This document shows, piece after piece, positions 21,324 through 31,800 of a stretch of DNA of 64,000 bases. The notes under the pieces were generated by a model. The model was not told the origin of the DNA and ran no database searches. It was given only the letters and a program-made list of their open reading frames with translations. Position 1 is the stretch's first letter; every line of letters starts with the position of its first letter. Origin of the DNA: Paucibacter sp. DJ2R-2 (GTDB taxonomy: Bacteria > Pseudomonadota > Gammaproteobacteria > Burkholderiales > Burkholderiaceae_C). The stretch spans positions 1,116,001 through 1,180,000 of the forward strand of contig NZ_JAJIRT010000001.1 of NCBI RefSeq assembly GCF_025717675.1, in the 5' to 3' direction. The position numbers and the translations under genes were made by a program.

Positions 21324-22064
21324 TCAGCGTGAGCTGGAAGCTGCCGACTCCGCGCTGCTGCTCATCGCGCCCAGGCTGCCGGGCGCGGAGCCGGTCCAGA
21401 GGCGTTTGAGGCGGGCCAGCTCTTCGTCGTAGCGGGCATTGATACGCACCATTTCAGCGCGCGAGTTGCCGATCAACTGCTGCTGGGCCAGGGCCGCCGC
21501 GTCATTGCGGTCGAGCTGCTGCTTGAGCTTGGGCGGCAAGGGCTTGCCCTTGTAGAACTCGGTCTCGTCGAGCAGGGGCTTGCGCTCTTCGGCCAGTTCC
21601 TTGATGCGGCGCTCCGAGATCTCGATGCCCTTCTTGACGTCGTCCAATGCCAGCGTGCGCGCTTGCTGATGAACCTGGGCGTTCGGGAATCGCAGCATCA
21701 GGTTGCGGTCACGACGCACGGCGTCGTTCCGGGCGGCCTGCTCAGCGGCCAAGCGACGCTCCTTGGCTTCCTGCGCGGCACGCTCCTCAGGCGAAAGGTA
21801 GGGCGGCAAGACGGCGCGTTGCGAACCGTCGGCATTCAAGATGCGCTGCTCACGCGCGGTGCATTCGGCGATCGGCCGGTCCGAGGTCAGGCGGCGGCCG
21901 TCCGGCAAGGCACAGCTGTAGATGCCACTCGTTCCCGTGTTCGGTGCTTGCGCCACGGCCTGTGCCGTGGCGGCGCAAGCCAGCGCCAGCACGGTGGCCG
22001 TGCCCACGGTCCAGTTCATGCGAATGAAGCAGCGGGCCATAGCAGAGGCAGGAGCAGCAATCAT
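21324..22064 (-). CDS. Secreted protein with DUF4124-like domain
   Basis: The protein (246 residues) has an N-terminal hydrophobic signal segment ending in AQAVAQA and a short domain of the DUF4124 type right after it (GIYSCALPDGRRLTSDRPIAEC), with a cysteine at each end that may pair. The remainder is a highly charged, probably coiled helical region (EERAAQEAKERRLAAEQAARN) with a serine-rich end. It is likely periplasmic. The function is unknown. The first ATG overlaps the pyrE stop as TGATG and has GGAG just upstream, so I use it, although later ATGs at 22040 and 22019 would give a more compact signal peptide. Confidence 0.7.
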   Translation of the reverse strand: MIAAPASAMARCFIRMNWTVGTATVLALACAATAQAVAQAPNTGTSGIYSCALPDGRRLTSDRPIAECTAREQRILNADGSQRAVLPPYLSPEERAAQEAKERRLAAEQAARNDAVRRDRNLMLRFPNAQVHQQARTLALDDVKKGIEISERRIKELAEERKPLLDETEFYKGKPLPPKLKQQLDRNDAAALAQQQLIGNSRAEMVRINARYDEELARLKRLWTGSAPGSLGAMSSSAESAASSSR

Positions 22065-22759
22065 CAGACTCCGTAACGGTCCCGATAAGCCTGGACAGCG
22101 CCGGCGTGGGCCGTGACTTCGCTGTCGCTGGTGGTGCGCAAGTATTCCAGCAAGTCGGCCAGACCGGCAATCGCTATCACCGGCAGTTGCAATTCTTCAC
22201 TGACGTACTGCACTGCGGACTTGGGACTTTCGACGCCGTTCTCGACCGCCTTCTCCTGGCGGTCCAGGGCGATGGTGACGCCGCAAGGCGTGGCGCCGGC
22301 CGCGGCAATCATGGCAATGGACTCGCGCACCGAAGTGCCGGCGGAGATGACATCGTCAATGATCAAGACCCGACCCCGCACCGGCGCGCCGACTAGGCTG
22401 CCGCCTTCGCCGTGATCCTTGGCTTCCTTGCGGTTGTAGGCGTAGGGCTTGTTGTGACCCAGACGCGCCAATTCCACCGACAAGGCGGCGGCCAGCGTAA
22501 TGCCCTTGTAGGCGGGGCCGAAGATCATGTCGAACTGCAGGCCCGAGGCGATCAGACGCTGGGCATAGAACTGCACCAAACGGCCAAGCTTGGCGCCGTC
22601 ATCGAACAAGCCGGCATTGAAAAAGTAGGGGCTCAGCCGCCCAGCTTTCGTTTTGAACTCCCCGAAACGCAAGACACCGGCCTGCACGGCGAAGGCGACG
22701 AATTCCTGGGCAAGCAGGTCGGGAGCAGCGGGCGTGGAAGTCGTGGACGAGGCGTTCAT
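22064..22759 (-). CDS. pyrE: Orotate phosphoribosyltransferase
   Basis: PyrE joins orotate to PRPP to make orotidine 5'-phosphate in pyrimidine synthesis. The 231-residue protein has LSPYFFNAGLF, the MIFGPAYKGI loop, the flexible catalytic loop with YNRKEAKDHGEGG and the PRPP-binding motif VLIIDDVISAGTS. I use the ATG at 22759, which gives MNASSTT; a few more upstream codons are open. The adjacent DUF4124-like gene starts at its stop codon. Confidence 0.95.
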   Translation of the reverse strand: MNASSTTSTPAAPDLLAQEFVAFAVQAGVLRFGEFKTKAGRLSPYFFNAGLFDDGAKLGRLVQFYAQRLIASGLQFDMIFGPAYKGITLAAALSVELARLGHNKPYAYNRKEAKDHGEGGSLVGAPVRGRVLIIDDVISAGTSVRESIAMIAAAGATPCGVTIALDRQEKAVENGVESPKSAVQYVSEELQLPVIAIAGLADLLEYLRTTSDSEVTAHAGAVQAYRDRYGV

Positions 22760-22800
22760 GGCGGGTTCATGCGAGAAGTTGCAACACATTGTAGGGGCGC

Positions 22801-22834
22801 AAAAAAGCCCGTCCCCCCAAAGAGGGACGGGCTT
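22801..22834 (-). terminator. Rho-independent terminator of the TonB-dependent receptor gene
   Basis: On the minus strand, AAGCCCGTCCC and GGGACGGGCTT form an 11-bp perfect stem with an 8-base loop, followed by six T (22806-22801). It lies 43 bases after the receptor stop codon and before pyrE. Confidence 0.92.
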
Positions 22835-22876
22835 CAGGCCGTGAGAAATACCGGCTCGGGCCGCCGGAAACAGGGC

Positions 22877-25150
22877 TTAGAACAGGGCCTTGAACTGCAG
22901 ACCGTAGGTGCGCGGATCGTTGATGAAACCGGTCAGGTTGTTGAAGGCGATCGCGCCGTTGACCACCACCTTGTTGGTGATGTTGCGGCCAAAACCGGCG
23001 ACTTCGTACTTGCCGTTGTCCCAGGTGTAACCGACGCGAATGCCGCCTTCCAGCAGCGACTTGCCGGTGAACTCCACCGAGGGCAGCAAGAAGAAGTTGA
23101 TCTTCGAGCGATAGGCCCAGTCGGTGTAGACAAACACTTCGCTGCCATCAGCCAGCGGGATGCCGTAGCGTGCGGTCACGTTGGCTATCCACTTCGGTGC
23201 GTTGGGCAGGGGGTTGTTGTACAGGCTGTAGCGGCCCTGGCCATCGGGGGTGCCGATGGGGATGGCACCGCTGCCGGGGCGCACGTCGAACAGGCTCGAG
23301 TCCTTGATCTTGGTGTCGTTGTAGCTGGCACCCAGAGTCAGCATCAGGTTCTCGGTGGGCAGCAGATCCAGGTTGATCTCGAAGCCCTGGCCGGTGGCTT
23401 TGCTGGCATTGAGCAAAGTGTTGGTGTTGCTGGTCGAGCCCACGGCGGTCAGCTGCTGGTCCTTGACCTTGTAGGAGAAGACATTGGCCGACAAGCGGGC
23501 GCGACGCTCCCAGAAGTCGCTCTTGATGCCCAACTCGTAGGAGGTGACGTTCTCCGGGCGGGCCTTGCTCTGCGCACCGAAACCATCGGCCGGGTAGATC
23601 GAGGCGGCACGGAAGCCGGTCGCGACCCGCGCATAGAGGTTGGTCTCGCGGCTCAGGCTGTAGGTGCCGGACAGGTCCCAGTTGACCTTGTTGTTGTCGG
23701 TCTCGGCGCTGGTGCCCGCGGTGTCGATGACCTTGCCCGTGGTGGCCAGGGTCTTCTTGTCGTTGGTGTAGCGCAGGCCGGCACGCAACTTCAGCTCGGG
23801 CGAGACTTCATAGTTGATCGAACCGAACAGGGCCCAGGCCTTGTTGGTCTGGCGGGTGCTGATCAGCGGCGGCACGGCAGCCGTGTAGTCGTACGACTCC
23901 ATGGTGTAGCGCTCGTCGAAGAAGTAAGCGCCACCCTGCCAGCGCAGCGGGCCGGCCGCGTTCGACTCCAGGCGCAGTTCCTGGCTCAGCTGGCGGTGGT
24001 CACGCAAAGCGTCCGAAGTTTCGACCGGGAAGAACACCTCGCCTTCCTTGTCATAAGGCGGCAGCTTGAAGTTGCTGGGGATGACTCGCAAGATGTAGCC
24101 GCCGTCCACGTCGGCGCGGCTGAAGGGCTGCACCGTCTCGATGGCCGTGATCGAGTGCAGGGTCATGCCGTCCAGCGCCCACTTGAGCTTGGCGCTGCCG
24201 CCGGTGGCGTGCAGGCGCTGCTCATTCTTGCCGTCGATGTACATCTTGGCCGGGTCGAAGCCCGCCACCAGTTCGTTCGTGCCCGGCTTGATGATGCTGG
24301 AGCGGAACATGCGCGGCGAGCCGTCCAGTTCGCGGTTGTGCACATTGAACAGGGCGCTGAAGGCCTTGCTCGGCTCGTAGAGCGCCTGAATGCGCACGGC
24401 GCGGTCGTCATAGCCTTCGGTGGCCGGCGTCTGCGCGTTGGGCACCTGGTTCTTGACCCAATCGTCGCGGTGCTGAACCTGAGCCGAGATACGCGCCGCC
24501 CATTCGCCGCTCAAGGGCAGATTGAAGGCGCCTTCGAGGTTGCTGGTGCCATACGTGCCGTAGGAGAAGCTGGCATAGCCCTCCTGCTTCTTGCCTGGCT
24601 TGACCGAATCGAACTTGACCACGCCGGCCGGCGTGTTGCGGCCGAACAGCGTGCCTTGCGGGCCGGCGATCACTTCCACGTTCTTGACGTCGAAGACCGG
24701 GAAGCCCTTGAGGATGGGGTTCTCCTGCACCACGTCGTCATAGATCAGCGAGACGGGTTGCGAGGCATTGAGGCGGAAATCGGTGTTGCCGTAGCCGCGG
24801 ATGTAAAAGCGCGGGAAGGCGCGGCCGAAGGACGATTCGATGTTCAGGCTGGGCACGCGGCCGGACAGGAAGCGCACGTCCTGGCCGCTGGAGTTCAGCA
24901 CATCGAGCTTTTCGCCGCTGATGGCGGAGACGGCATTGGGCACGTCCTTGATGTTCTCGGTGCGGCGCTCGGCGGTGATAACCACCGTCTCCAGCTTGCT
25001 CTTGTCAGCCTTGGCGGCCGAAGCTTCGTCCGAGGTCTGCGCCAGCGCGGAACTCAGCGGCCAGGCGGCCAGCACCAGGCTGAGCGCCAAGGTCAGGGGG
25101 CGGGGCGAAGTCAAGGAGGCGAGGGAATGATCCGGGTACTGCGCTTTCAT
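22877..25150 (-). CDS. TonB-dependent outer-membrane receptor
   Basis: The 757-residue protein has a signal peptide (about residues 1-37, ending SSALAQ), a TonB-box-like segment LETVVITAERR, a plug domain (DVPNAVSAISGEKLD, FYIRGYG, VEVIAGPQGTLFGRNTPAGVV) and a 22-strand barrel ending in phenylalanine, as outer-membrane proteins do. It should import a substrate with TonB energy. The plug style (GPQGTLFGRNTPAGV) is that of a large family with mixed substrates, so I cannot name one. No siderophore or sugar genes adjoin it; it stands alone between pyrE and the exonuclease gene. A strong terminator follows. The ATG at 25150 has GGAG about ten bases upstream. Confidence 0.9.
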   Translation of the reverse strand: MKAQYPDHSLASLTSPRPLTLALSLVLAAWPLSSALAQTSDEASAAKADKSKLETVVITAERRTENIKDVPNAVSAISGEKLDVLNSSGQDVRFLSGRVPSLNIESSFGRAFPRFYIRGYGNTDFRLNASQPVSLIYDDVVQENPILKGFPVFDVKNVEVIAGPQGTLFGRNTPAGVVKFDSVKPGKKQEGYASFSYGTYGTSNLEGAFNLPLSGEWAARISAQVQHRDDWVKNQVPNAQTPATEGYDDRAVRIQALYEPSKAFSALFNVHNRELDGSPRMFRSSIIKPGTNELVAGFDPAKMYIDGKNEQRLHATGGSAKLKWALDGMTLHSITAIETVQPFSRADVDGGYILRVIPSNFKLPPYDKEGEVFFPVETSDALRDHRQLSQELRLESNAAGPLRWQGGAYFFDERYTMESYDYTAAVPPLISTRQTNKAWALFGSINYEVSPELKLRAGLRYTNDKKTLATTGKVIDTAGTSAETDNNKVNWDLSGTYSLSRETNLYARVATGFRAASIYPADGFGAQSKARPENVTSYELGIKSDFWERRARLSANVFSYKVKDQQLTAVGSTSNTNTLLNASKATGQGFEINLDLLPTENLMLTLGASYNDTKIKDSSLFDVRPGSGAIPIGTPDGQGRYSLYNNPLPNAPKWIANVTARYGIPLADGSEVFVYTDWAYRSKINFFLLPSVEFTGKSLLEGGIRVGYTWDNGKYEVAGFGRNITNKVVVNGAIAFNNLTGFINDPRTYGLQFKALF

Positions 25151-25455
25151 GCGGGGAACTCCATGGATGAACTGATGAGGGCTGCCAAAGCCTGGAAAGG
25201 CCGGGCGGCCCGGGCGGCCGCACCGTTCTGGCGCGGCCATTTCGATAAACGTTGCAATCTAGCAAGCGGCGTGCCCGAAACCGGCCTCAGGCCCCGAAGA
25301 AGCGCGATCTGTCGCCAAAATCCAGCAGACCAATCGAGATACCAATTTCTCGCAGCCCGACGGCCTGCTGACAAAAGGCGGGCAGGCCATTTGCGATACT
25401 GCCGCGCGCGCCTCCGCGCCATTCCCTCCGCACCCAGCCAGCGAGACTCTGTCCC
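25151..25455. other. Divergent intergenic region without recognised sites
   Basis: These 305 bases separate the receptor gene (minus) from the exonuclease III gene (plus) and should hold both promoters. I see no convincing -35/-10 pair, no good Fur box and no gene. A slightly AT-richer stretch at about 25238-25262 is the most likely place for the receptor promoter. Confidence 0.4.
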
Positions 25456-26256
25456 ATGCGTTTCATCACCGCCAATCTGAACGGCATCCGCTCCGCCGCC
25501 ACCAAAGGCTTCTTCGACTGGCTGCCGGCACAAGGCGCCGATGCCCTGGGAGTGCAGGAGGTGAAGGCCCAGGACGAACATGTGGCCGGCGTGTTCTGCA
25601 GCTCGGGCGAACTCCAGGGCCATTTCCACTACGCTGAGAAAAAAGGTTACTCAGGCGTCGGCCTCTACACCCGCGAGGAGCCGAGCGAGGTCTTGATCGG
25701 TTTCGGCATTCCGGAGTTCGACGCCGAAGGCCGCTACATCGAAAAGCGTTTCGACAAGCCCGGCCGCAAGCTCAGCCTGATCAGCTGCTACTTCCCCAGC
25801 GGCAGCAGCGGCCCCGAGCGGCAAGAAGCCAAGTACCGCTTCCTCGACGCCATGCGCCCCCATCTGGCCGCACTGAAGGCCGAGCGCGAATTCATCTTGG
25901 TCGCCGATGTCAACATCGCGCACAAGGAGGCCGACCTGAAAAACTGGAAGGGCAACCTGAAGAATTCCGGCTTCCTGCCCGAGGAACGCGCCTGGCTGGA
26001 CCAGCTCTTCGGCAGCGGCAAGGGCCAGGGCGGCCTGGTCGACGTCTACCGCCAGCTCCACCCCGACACCACCGACGAGTGCTACACATGGTGGAGCAAC
26101 CGCGGCCAGGCCTACGCCAAGAACGTGGGCTGGCGCCTGGACTACCACTTCGCGACACCCAAGCTGGCGGCCTTGGCCAAGCGCGCCTCCATCTACAAAG
26201 ACCAGAAGTTCAGCGACCATGCGCCGCTGACGGTGGATTACGACTTCAGCCTTTGA
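25456..26256 (+). CDS. xth: Exodeoxyribonuclease III (AP endonuclease)
   Basis: The enzyme cuts DNA at abasic sites and degrades 3' ends in base excision repair. The 266-residue protein follows the exonuclease III/ExoA pattern: ITANLNGIRSA at the start, LGVQEVKAQDE with the metal-binding glutamate, DVNIAHKEADL with the Asp-x-Asn pair, WRLDYHF and the final SDHAPLTVDYD with the Asp-His pair. The start is the only suitable ATG. It ends 51 bases before a beta-lactamase gene on the same strand. Confidence 0.95.
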   Translation: MRFITANLNGIRSAATKGFFDWLPAQGADALGVQEVKAQDEHVAGVFCSSGELQGHFHYAEKKGYSGVGLYTREEPSEVLIGFGIPEFDAEGRYIEKRFDKPGRKLSLISCYFPSGSSGPERQEAKYRFLDAMRPHLAALKAEREFILVADVNIAHKEADLKNWKGNLKNSGFLPEERAWLDQLFGSGKGQGGLVDVYRQLHPDTTDECYTWWSNRGQAYAKNVGWRLDYHFATPKLAALAKRASIYKDQKFSDHAPLTVDYDFSL

Positions 26257-26307
26257 AGTGCAGCGATTGCCTCGACTCTACAAGCCGCTCCATCACCATC
26301 ACGCTGA

Positions 26308-27483
26308 GTGACGCCCTTGCTTTCTCTCTACTCCCGCCGCATGCTGCGACTCTGCAGCGCAGCTCTTGCGGCTCTGCTCCTGCCACGCGCCCATGCTGAC
26401 GATGCTGCGCGTGTTCGCCCTGCCGTCGAAGCCGCGATTGCCCCACTGATGAGCCAATATGCCGTGCCCGGCATGGCGCTTGGGGTGTCGCTGAACGGCC
26501 GTGCATATCTCTTCAATTTCGGAGTGGCCTCCAAAGCGTCGGGCCAGGCCGTGACCGACGCCACCCTGTTCGAAATCGGCTCCATCAGCAAGGTCCTGAC
26601 TGCGACGCTGGGCGCCTATGCCGAAGCGAGCGGGAAGCTCTCGCTGGCCGATCACCCCGGAAAGTACATTCCAGAGCTGCGCGGCAAGACCATCGACCGA
26701 GCGACCCTGCTGCATTTCGGCACCTACACGGCGGGTGGTCTGCCCTTGCAGTTTCCTGAAACAGTTCATGGCCAAAAAGCCATGTTTTCCTACTACGCAG
26801 GCTGGAAGCCTGCGGCGCCGCCGGCCAGCATTCGCGAGTACTCCAACCCCAGCCTGGGTCTGTTCGGGCTGGCGGCCAGCAATGCCTTGGGAATGAGCTT
26901 TGCCAGCGCGATGGAGACGACGCTGTTCCCGGCATTTGGCATGACGAGCACCTACATCCAGGTGCCTGATCGGGCAGCGCTGAACTACGCCTGGGGATAT
27001 CGAGGTGAGCAGGCGGTTCGTGTCAATCCAGGCCCCATGGATGAGCAAACCTATGGGGTAAAGACCACGGCCGCAGATTTGCTGCGCTTTGTCCAGGCCA
27101 ATTTGGACCCTTCCACCCTCAGTGGCCCGATGAAGCGCGCCGTGCTGGCCACCCAGATCGGACGGTTCCGGGCCGGCCCCATGGTGCAAGGCTTGGGCTG
27201 GGAGCAATACGGCTATCCCATCAGCCGTGAGTGGCTCTTGGGCGGCAACGCTGAAGAAGTCATCTTCGACCCTCTGCCAGTGCAAAAAGTCTTGGCGGGC
27301 CAGGACCCGGGGCCGCGCTTGTTCAACAAGACCGGATCGACCGGGGGTTTTGGCGCCTATGCGCTGTTTGTCCCCAAGGAACAGTTCGGCCTGGTGATCC
27401 TGGCGAACAAGAACTATCCGATCCCAGCGCGTGTCCAGGCCGCCTATGCCATCTTGACGGCACTGGTCGGGGATCGTCCCTGA
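26308..27483 (+). CDS. ampC: Class C beta-lactamase
   Basis: The 391-residue protein has a signal peptide ending near PRAHA-D (residue 30) and the three class C motifs at the right distances: S92-I-S-K95, Y178-S-N180 and K341-T-G343. It should be a periplasmic serine beta-lactamase acting mainly on cephalosporins; the actual spectrum cannot be read from sequence. Two starts are possible, ATG at 26308 or at 26341; the longer one adds SRRMLRL, which has a weak twin-arginine look. No ampR gene is next to it, so the classical inducible arrangement is absent. It sits 51 bases after the exonuclease gene and may rely on its transcript. Confidence 0.9.
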   Translation: MTPLLSLYSRRMLRLCSAALAALLLPRAHADDAARVRPAVEAAIAPLMSQYAVPGMALGVSLNGRAYLFNFGVASKASGQAVTDATLFEIGSISKVLTATLGAYAEASGKLSLADHPGKYIPELRGKTIDRATLLHFGTYTAGGLPLQFPETVHGQKAMFSYYAGWKPAAPPASIREYSNPSLGLFGLAASNALGMSFASAMETTLFPAFGMTSTYIQVPDRAALNYAWGYRGEQAVRVNPGPMDEQTYGVKTTAADLLRFVQANLDPSTLSGPMKRAVLATQIGRFRAGPMVQGLGWEQYGYPISREWLLGGNAEEVIFDPLPVQKVLAGQDPGPRLFNKTGSTGGFGAYALFVPKEQFGLVILANKNYPIPARVQAAYAILTALVGDRP

Positions 27484-27630
27484 TCGAGAGCTTCGCAGAC
27501 ATGGCGAGCGTAGATCGCCAACCGGCCCATCAACACATCACCGCGCCCAAGCTCGTGGCCCCGCCTCGGCAAGCCTGCACGTGGCGAGGTGGGCGGAGTG
27601 GCGGAGTGGCCAGGCCCGTATGCTGCCGCC

Positions 27631-28686
27631 ATGAGTCTTGATATCCCACTTCTCCTCGATCGCTTCGACACCGCCATCGCCACACTGCGCGAAACGTACG
27701 ATCCCTCTGGCCCGGGCTTTTGTATCGGCCTTGCCATCGAAGGCCGGACCGTCCGCACCTCGCATCATGGCTTGGCGCATCTGGAATGGCCGCAGCCGCT
27801 CGCGGGTGACACCCGCTTCTACCTCGCATCGGAGTCCAAGTTTTGGGTCGGGGCGCTGGTGATGCAGGCGCTTGCAGCAGGCCGGATCGCACTAGACGCC
27901 GATATGCGTGCGCTCTTGCCCGCGCTCGCAAGCTACGAGCATCCTGTGCTCCTGGGCCACTTGCTGCGCCACACCAGCGGTGTCGATGACTATCTGTACC
28001 TGTGGCAGATGCAACTCGGGCGAAACGAAAGTGATCTCGTCACTCAGGCGCAAGCGCTGGAGTTGATCCGCAAGACCGAAGACGGAGATTTCGAGCCCGG
28101 CAGCCGCTTTGATTACAGCAACAGCAACTACGTGCTCTTGGCCGACTGGTTGGAACGCGATGCCGGCTTGCCGCTGGACGAGATCGCACGGCAGCGCCTC
28201 TTTGCGCCTTGGCAACTGCACGACACCGGTTTCGAGAACGACCCGCATCGCGTGTTGCCACGCCGTGCTCGCAGCTACCAAGCCCTTGCGGCCGGTGGCT
28301 GGCGCGAATTGCCGGTGAACCTGGGCAGTTGGGGCGATGGCGGCATGTGGTCAACGCTGGACGAGCTGCTGCGCGCCGAAGCCTGTTTGCTGGACGATTG
28401 GCGTCGCCAAGGCAGCCATTCGCTGCTCGCTCGGTGCGCCGCTGACGACCCGCGTTTCGCTTCAGCCGGCCAGCCCTATCGCTTCGGCACCGAGATCATG
28501 CGCAAAGATCAGCGGCAGATCTTGTTTCACGGCGGCAGCTTCGCCGCCTTCTCTTCGCTGGCGCTGCGTTGCCTCGAAGACGGTTGCGCACTGGTCGTGC
28601 TGGCCAATGCCGAGGGATTCGATGCATCCGCCCAAACATGGGCGAACCACCTGTGGCCGGGGGCCGAACTGGATTTGGCACCGTGA
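27631..28686 (+). CDS. Serine hydrolase of the beta-lactamase/DD-peptidase fold
   Basis: The 351-residue protein has the S-x-x-K motif S67-E-S-K70 (LASESKFWVG) and a Y-S-N motif at 162-164 (DYSNSNY). HGGSF near residue 298 stands where KTG or HGG is found in esterase-like members. It lacks a signal peptide, so it is probably cytoplasmic and unlikely to confer drug resistance. The family includes esterases, D-aminopeptidases and small-molecule amidases. The substrate is unknown. I start at the ATG at 27631; 14 more upstream codons are open. It follows the class C enzyme by 147 bases but is only distantly related to it. Confidence 0.8.
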   Translation: MSLDIPLLLDRFDTAIATLRETYDPSGPGFCIGLAIEGRTVRTSHHGLAHLEWPQPLAGDTRFYLASESKFWVGALVMQALAAGRIALDADMRALLPALASYEHPVLLGHLLRHTSGVDDYLYLWQMQLGRNESDLVTQAQALELIRKTEDGDFEPGSRFDYSNSNYVLLADWLERDAGLPLDEIARQRLFAPWQLHDTGFENDPHRVLPRRARSYQALAAGGWRELPVNLGSWGDGGMWSTLDELLRAEACLLDDWRRQGSHSLLARCAADDPRFASAGQPYRFGTEIMRKDQRQILFHGGSFAAFSSLALRCLEDGCALVVLANAEGFDASAQTWANHLWPGAELDLAP

Positions 28687-28860
28687 GGGATCTTGGGGCG
28701 CCGGCAGAGTGCCAGGACTTCTGACGCGCGTGAACGCTTCGGCAGGCCTGCTCCTGCCAGTTGGCGCTGAGCACGGCAGCACGGGCAGTGCTCCAAGTCA
28801 CGGTGCACCGAGGCAGCGTGCAGAGGCGCCAAGGCGCCTTGCCGTAGACTGGGCCTCAAG

Positions 28861-31800
28861 ATGCCCGCCCACCCTGCATCCCCACGCCTCATGTCGCACG
28901 CCTGGCGGGCGGCCGGCCTGTTCTTGCTTTCTTTGGCTGTTCTGCTGCTGCGGCCGAACTGGATTGGCTCCGCACAGGCGGCCGCCCCGCCGGCGCGCTG
29001 GGCCGAGCTGGCCGACGCGACCTTTCACAACCGTGCGCAAGACGCCGGCCTGCCCAACTCGCTGACCACGGCCATCGCCGAAGATGGCGACGGCTTTCTA
29101 TGGGTTGGCACGCAAAGCGGTCTGGCGCGCTGGGACGGCCATCGCTTTCGCCACTACAAGCCGCAGCAAGGCGACCCGCGCAGCCTGCCCGACCACTGGG
29201 TCACCCGCCTGCACCGAGACCGCCAAGGGCGACTCTGGATTGGCACCAGCGCCGGTGGACTGGCGCGTTATGAGCGCCAGAGCGACGACTTCAAGCGCTT
29301 TGCACCCGGGCCCGGCGGCCTGCGCAGCGCGGCCATCTACGCCCTGGCCGAGGACGGCCGGGGCGGCCTGCTGATCGGCGGCGCGGCCGGACTGGACCGG
29401 CTGGATCTGGCGAACGACACCATCCAGGCTCAAGCCGCGGTGTTTGCCCGCCCGGGCGAAAGCCAAGCGCCGGCCGAGCAAATCCAAGCCCTGTTGCTGG
29501 ACCGCAGCGGCGGCCTGTGGGTCGGCGGCACGCTCGGCCTGCGCCTGCGTCCGGCCGGCGCCACGGCCTTCCAAAGCGTGGACCTGCCGGCCGGCAAGGC
29601 ACAGGCTGTGCAGGTCTGGAGCTTGTACCAGGACGAGCAAGCTCAGGTCTGGGTGGGCAGTCGCGCCCACGGCGCCTTCCGCGTGCCGGCCAGTGGCCAG
29701 GGCGCCGAGCGCATCGGCGGCGAGGCCCAGGGATTCGCAGCGCTGCGGCAAAGCTGGGTCCATGCCATCGGTGGCGGCGCGCCGGGCGAAGTCTGGCTCG
29801 GCTGCTACGGCCAGGGCCTGGTGGCCGTGGACAGCACCAGCGGCCGGCTCAGCCGCATCCGCCACGACCCCGGCCTCAGCAACAGCCTGGCCGGCGACAT
29901 CATCTTCGCCATCTACCGCGACGACCGCGGCAACAGCTGGGTGGGCAGCCAGCGCGGCCTGAGCCGCAGCACGACCCGGCCCGGCGTGCAGACCCTGTTC
30001 GGCGGCAGCCACCGCCCGGTCCTGCGCGGCGGCGATGTGTTCGCTCTGCTGGCCACGCGCGACGGCCGCATCTGGCTGGGCCTGCAAGGCGAGGGGGTCG
30101 ACATCATCGACCCGGCGCATGCCCGAACGCAGGCGCTGCGCGCCGACCCGGACCGGCCCGAGGAGGCCCTGCCCAGCGACCATATCTTCGGCCTGGCGCA
30201 GGGCGAGGATGGCAACGTCTACCTGGCCACCGGGCGCGGCCTTTACCAGGCCAGCGAAGACGGCCGCCAGCTGCGCCGCCTGCAGCTGCCCGGCCGCGCA
30301 CCCAGCCTCAGCAGCTACCGCTTGCTGGCCCAGCCCGGCCGGCTCTGGCTGGGCGGGCGCGATGATGGCCTCTGGCTGCTGCCCCTGCCGGTCAAGCCGG
30401 GCCAGGCCGCCGAGCAGATTCCACCGGCGGCGCTGAGCGACGGCCGCATCACCGTGCTGCGCCAGGGCCGCGACGGCGAGGTCTGGGTCGGCACGCGCAA
30501 TGGGCTCAACCGCATCAGCGCCGACCGCAAGATCACCCGCATCAGCGCCGACCCGGCCGACCCGCAGGCCCTGGGCGCGGGCCTGATCGCCAGCCTGCTG
30601 CTGGACCGACAGCAGCGCCTCTGGGTGGCCACCCTGGGCGGCGGTCTGCATCTCTTGACCCATTGGGACGGCGAGCGCCCGCGCTTTCGCCGCCTCGGCA
30701 CGGCGCAAGGGCTGCCCAGCGCCAACGTCGACGGCTTGCTGGAGGACGCAGGCGGCCAGATCTGGGCCAGCACCGCCGATGGCATCGCCAGGATCGACCC
30801 CGAGCGCCTGAGCGTGCAGACCCTGCGCGCAGCCGAGGGCGTGTTCATCCGTGGCTACTGGATCGACGCCGCTGCCGTGGCGGCCGACGGCAGCCTGCTG
30901 TTCGGCGGCGAGGGCGGCCTGACCGTGCTGCAGCCCGAGCGCATCCAAAGTTCGGTCAACAAGCAGGAGCTGGTCCTGACCGAGGGCTGGGTCGGCGACC
31001 GAGCGGTGCCGCTGGGCCGCTTCAACGGTGCGGCCTCGGCCAGCACCGAGCCCCTGCGCCTGGCGCCCAACACGCGCGGCCTCAGCATCGAGTTCTCGGC
31101 CCTGGACTTTGTCGCGCCCGAGCGCCGCCGCTACCGATACCAACTCGACGGCTTTGACAAAGACTGGATCGAGACCGACGCCAGCCGCCGCCTGGCCGCC
31201 TACACCCATCTGCCGCCCGGCAGCTACCGCCTGCGCCTGGCCAGCAGCGACGGCCAGGGCGACTGGACCGAAAGCAGCCTGAGCGTGCCGATCGAGATCC
31301 AGGCCGCCTGGTACCAGACCCGCGGCTTCCAGCTCCTGCTTGGCCTGCTGCTGCTGGGCGGTGTGCTGGCCCTGGTGCAAATGCGCACGGCCTGGTTGAA
31401 GCGGCGCCAGCGCCGGCTGGAGGGCCAGGTGGCCGAGCGCACTGCCCAGCTGGAGCAAAGCACGGAAGAGCTGCGCCTGGCCAATGAGCGCCTGTTCCTG
31501 CTCGCCACCAGCGACGCCCTGACCGGCTGCAGCAACCGCCGCTATTTCATGGAGCAAGCCCAACGCCAGCTGGCCGCCGCCCGCCGCAGCGGCCAGGCCC
31601 TGTGTCTGCTGATGCTGGACCTCGACCACTTCAAGCGCGTCAACGACCAGCATGGCCACCCGGCCGGCGACGAGGTGCTGCGCCAGACCGCCGAACTGGC
31701 CCGTGCCCAGGTGCGCAGCGCCGACCTGCTGGGCCGCCTGGGCGGCGAGGAGTTCGCGCTGCTGCTGCCCGACACCGACCGCGCCGGCGCCCGCCTGCTG

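Noticed and set aside
22412-25480. A 1022-codon open frame on the plus strand opposite the TonB-dependent receptor
   Set aside because: It lies wholly antisense to a receptor with all family motifs, has no recognisable domain or signal, and is the kind of frame high GC content produces by chance.
28824-28839. AGGCGCC/GGCGCCT inverted repeat before the diguanylate cyclase gene
   Set aside because: The arms are short self-palindromes with only two bases between them, easily arising by chance at this GC content.
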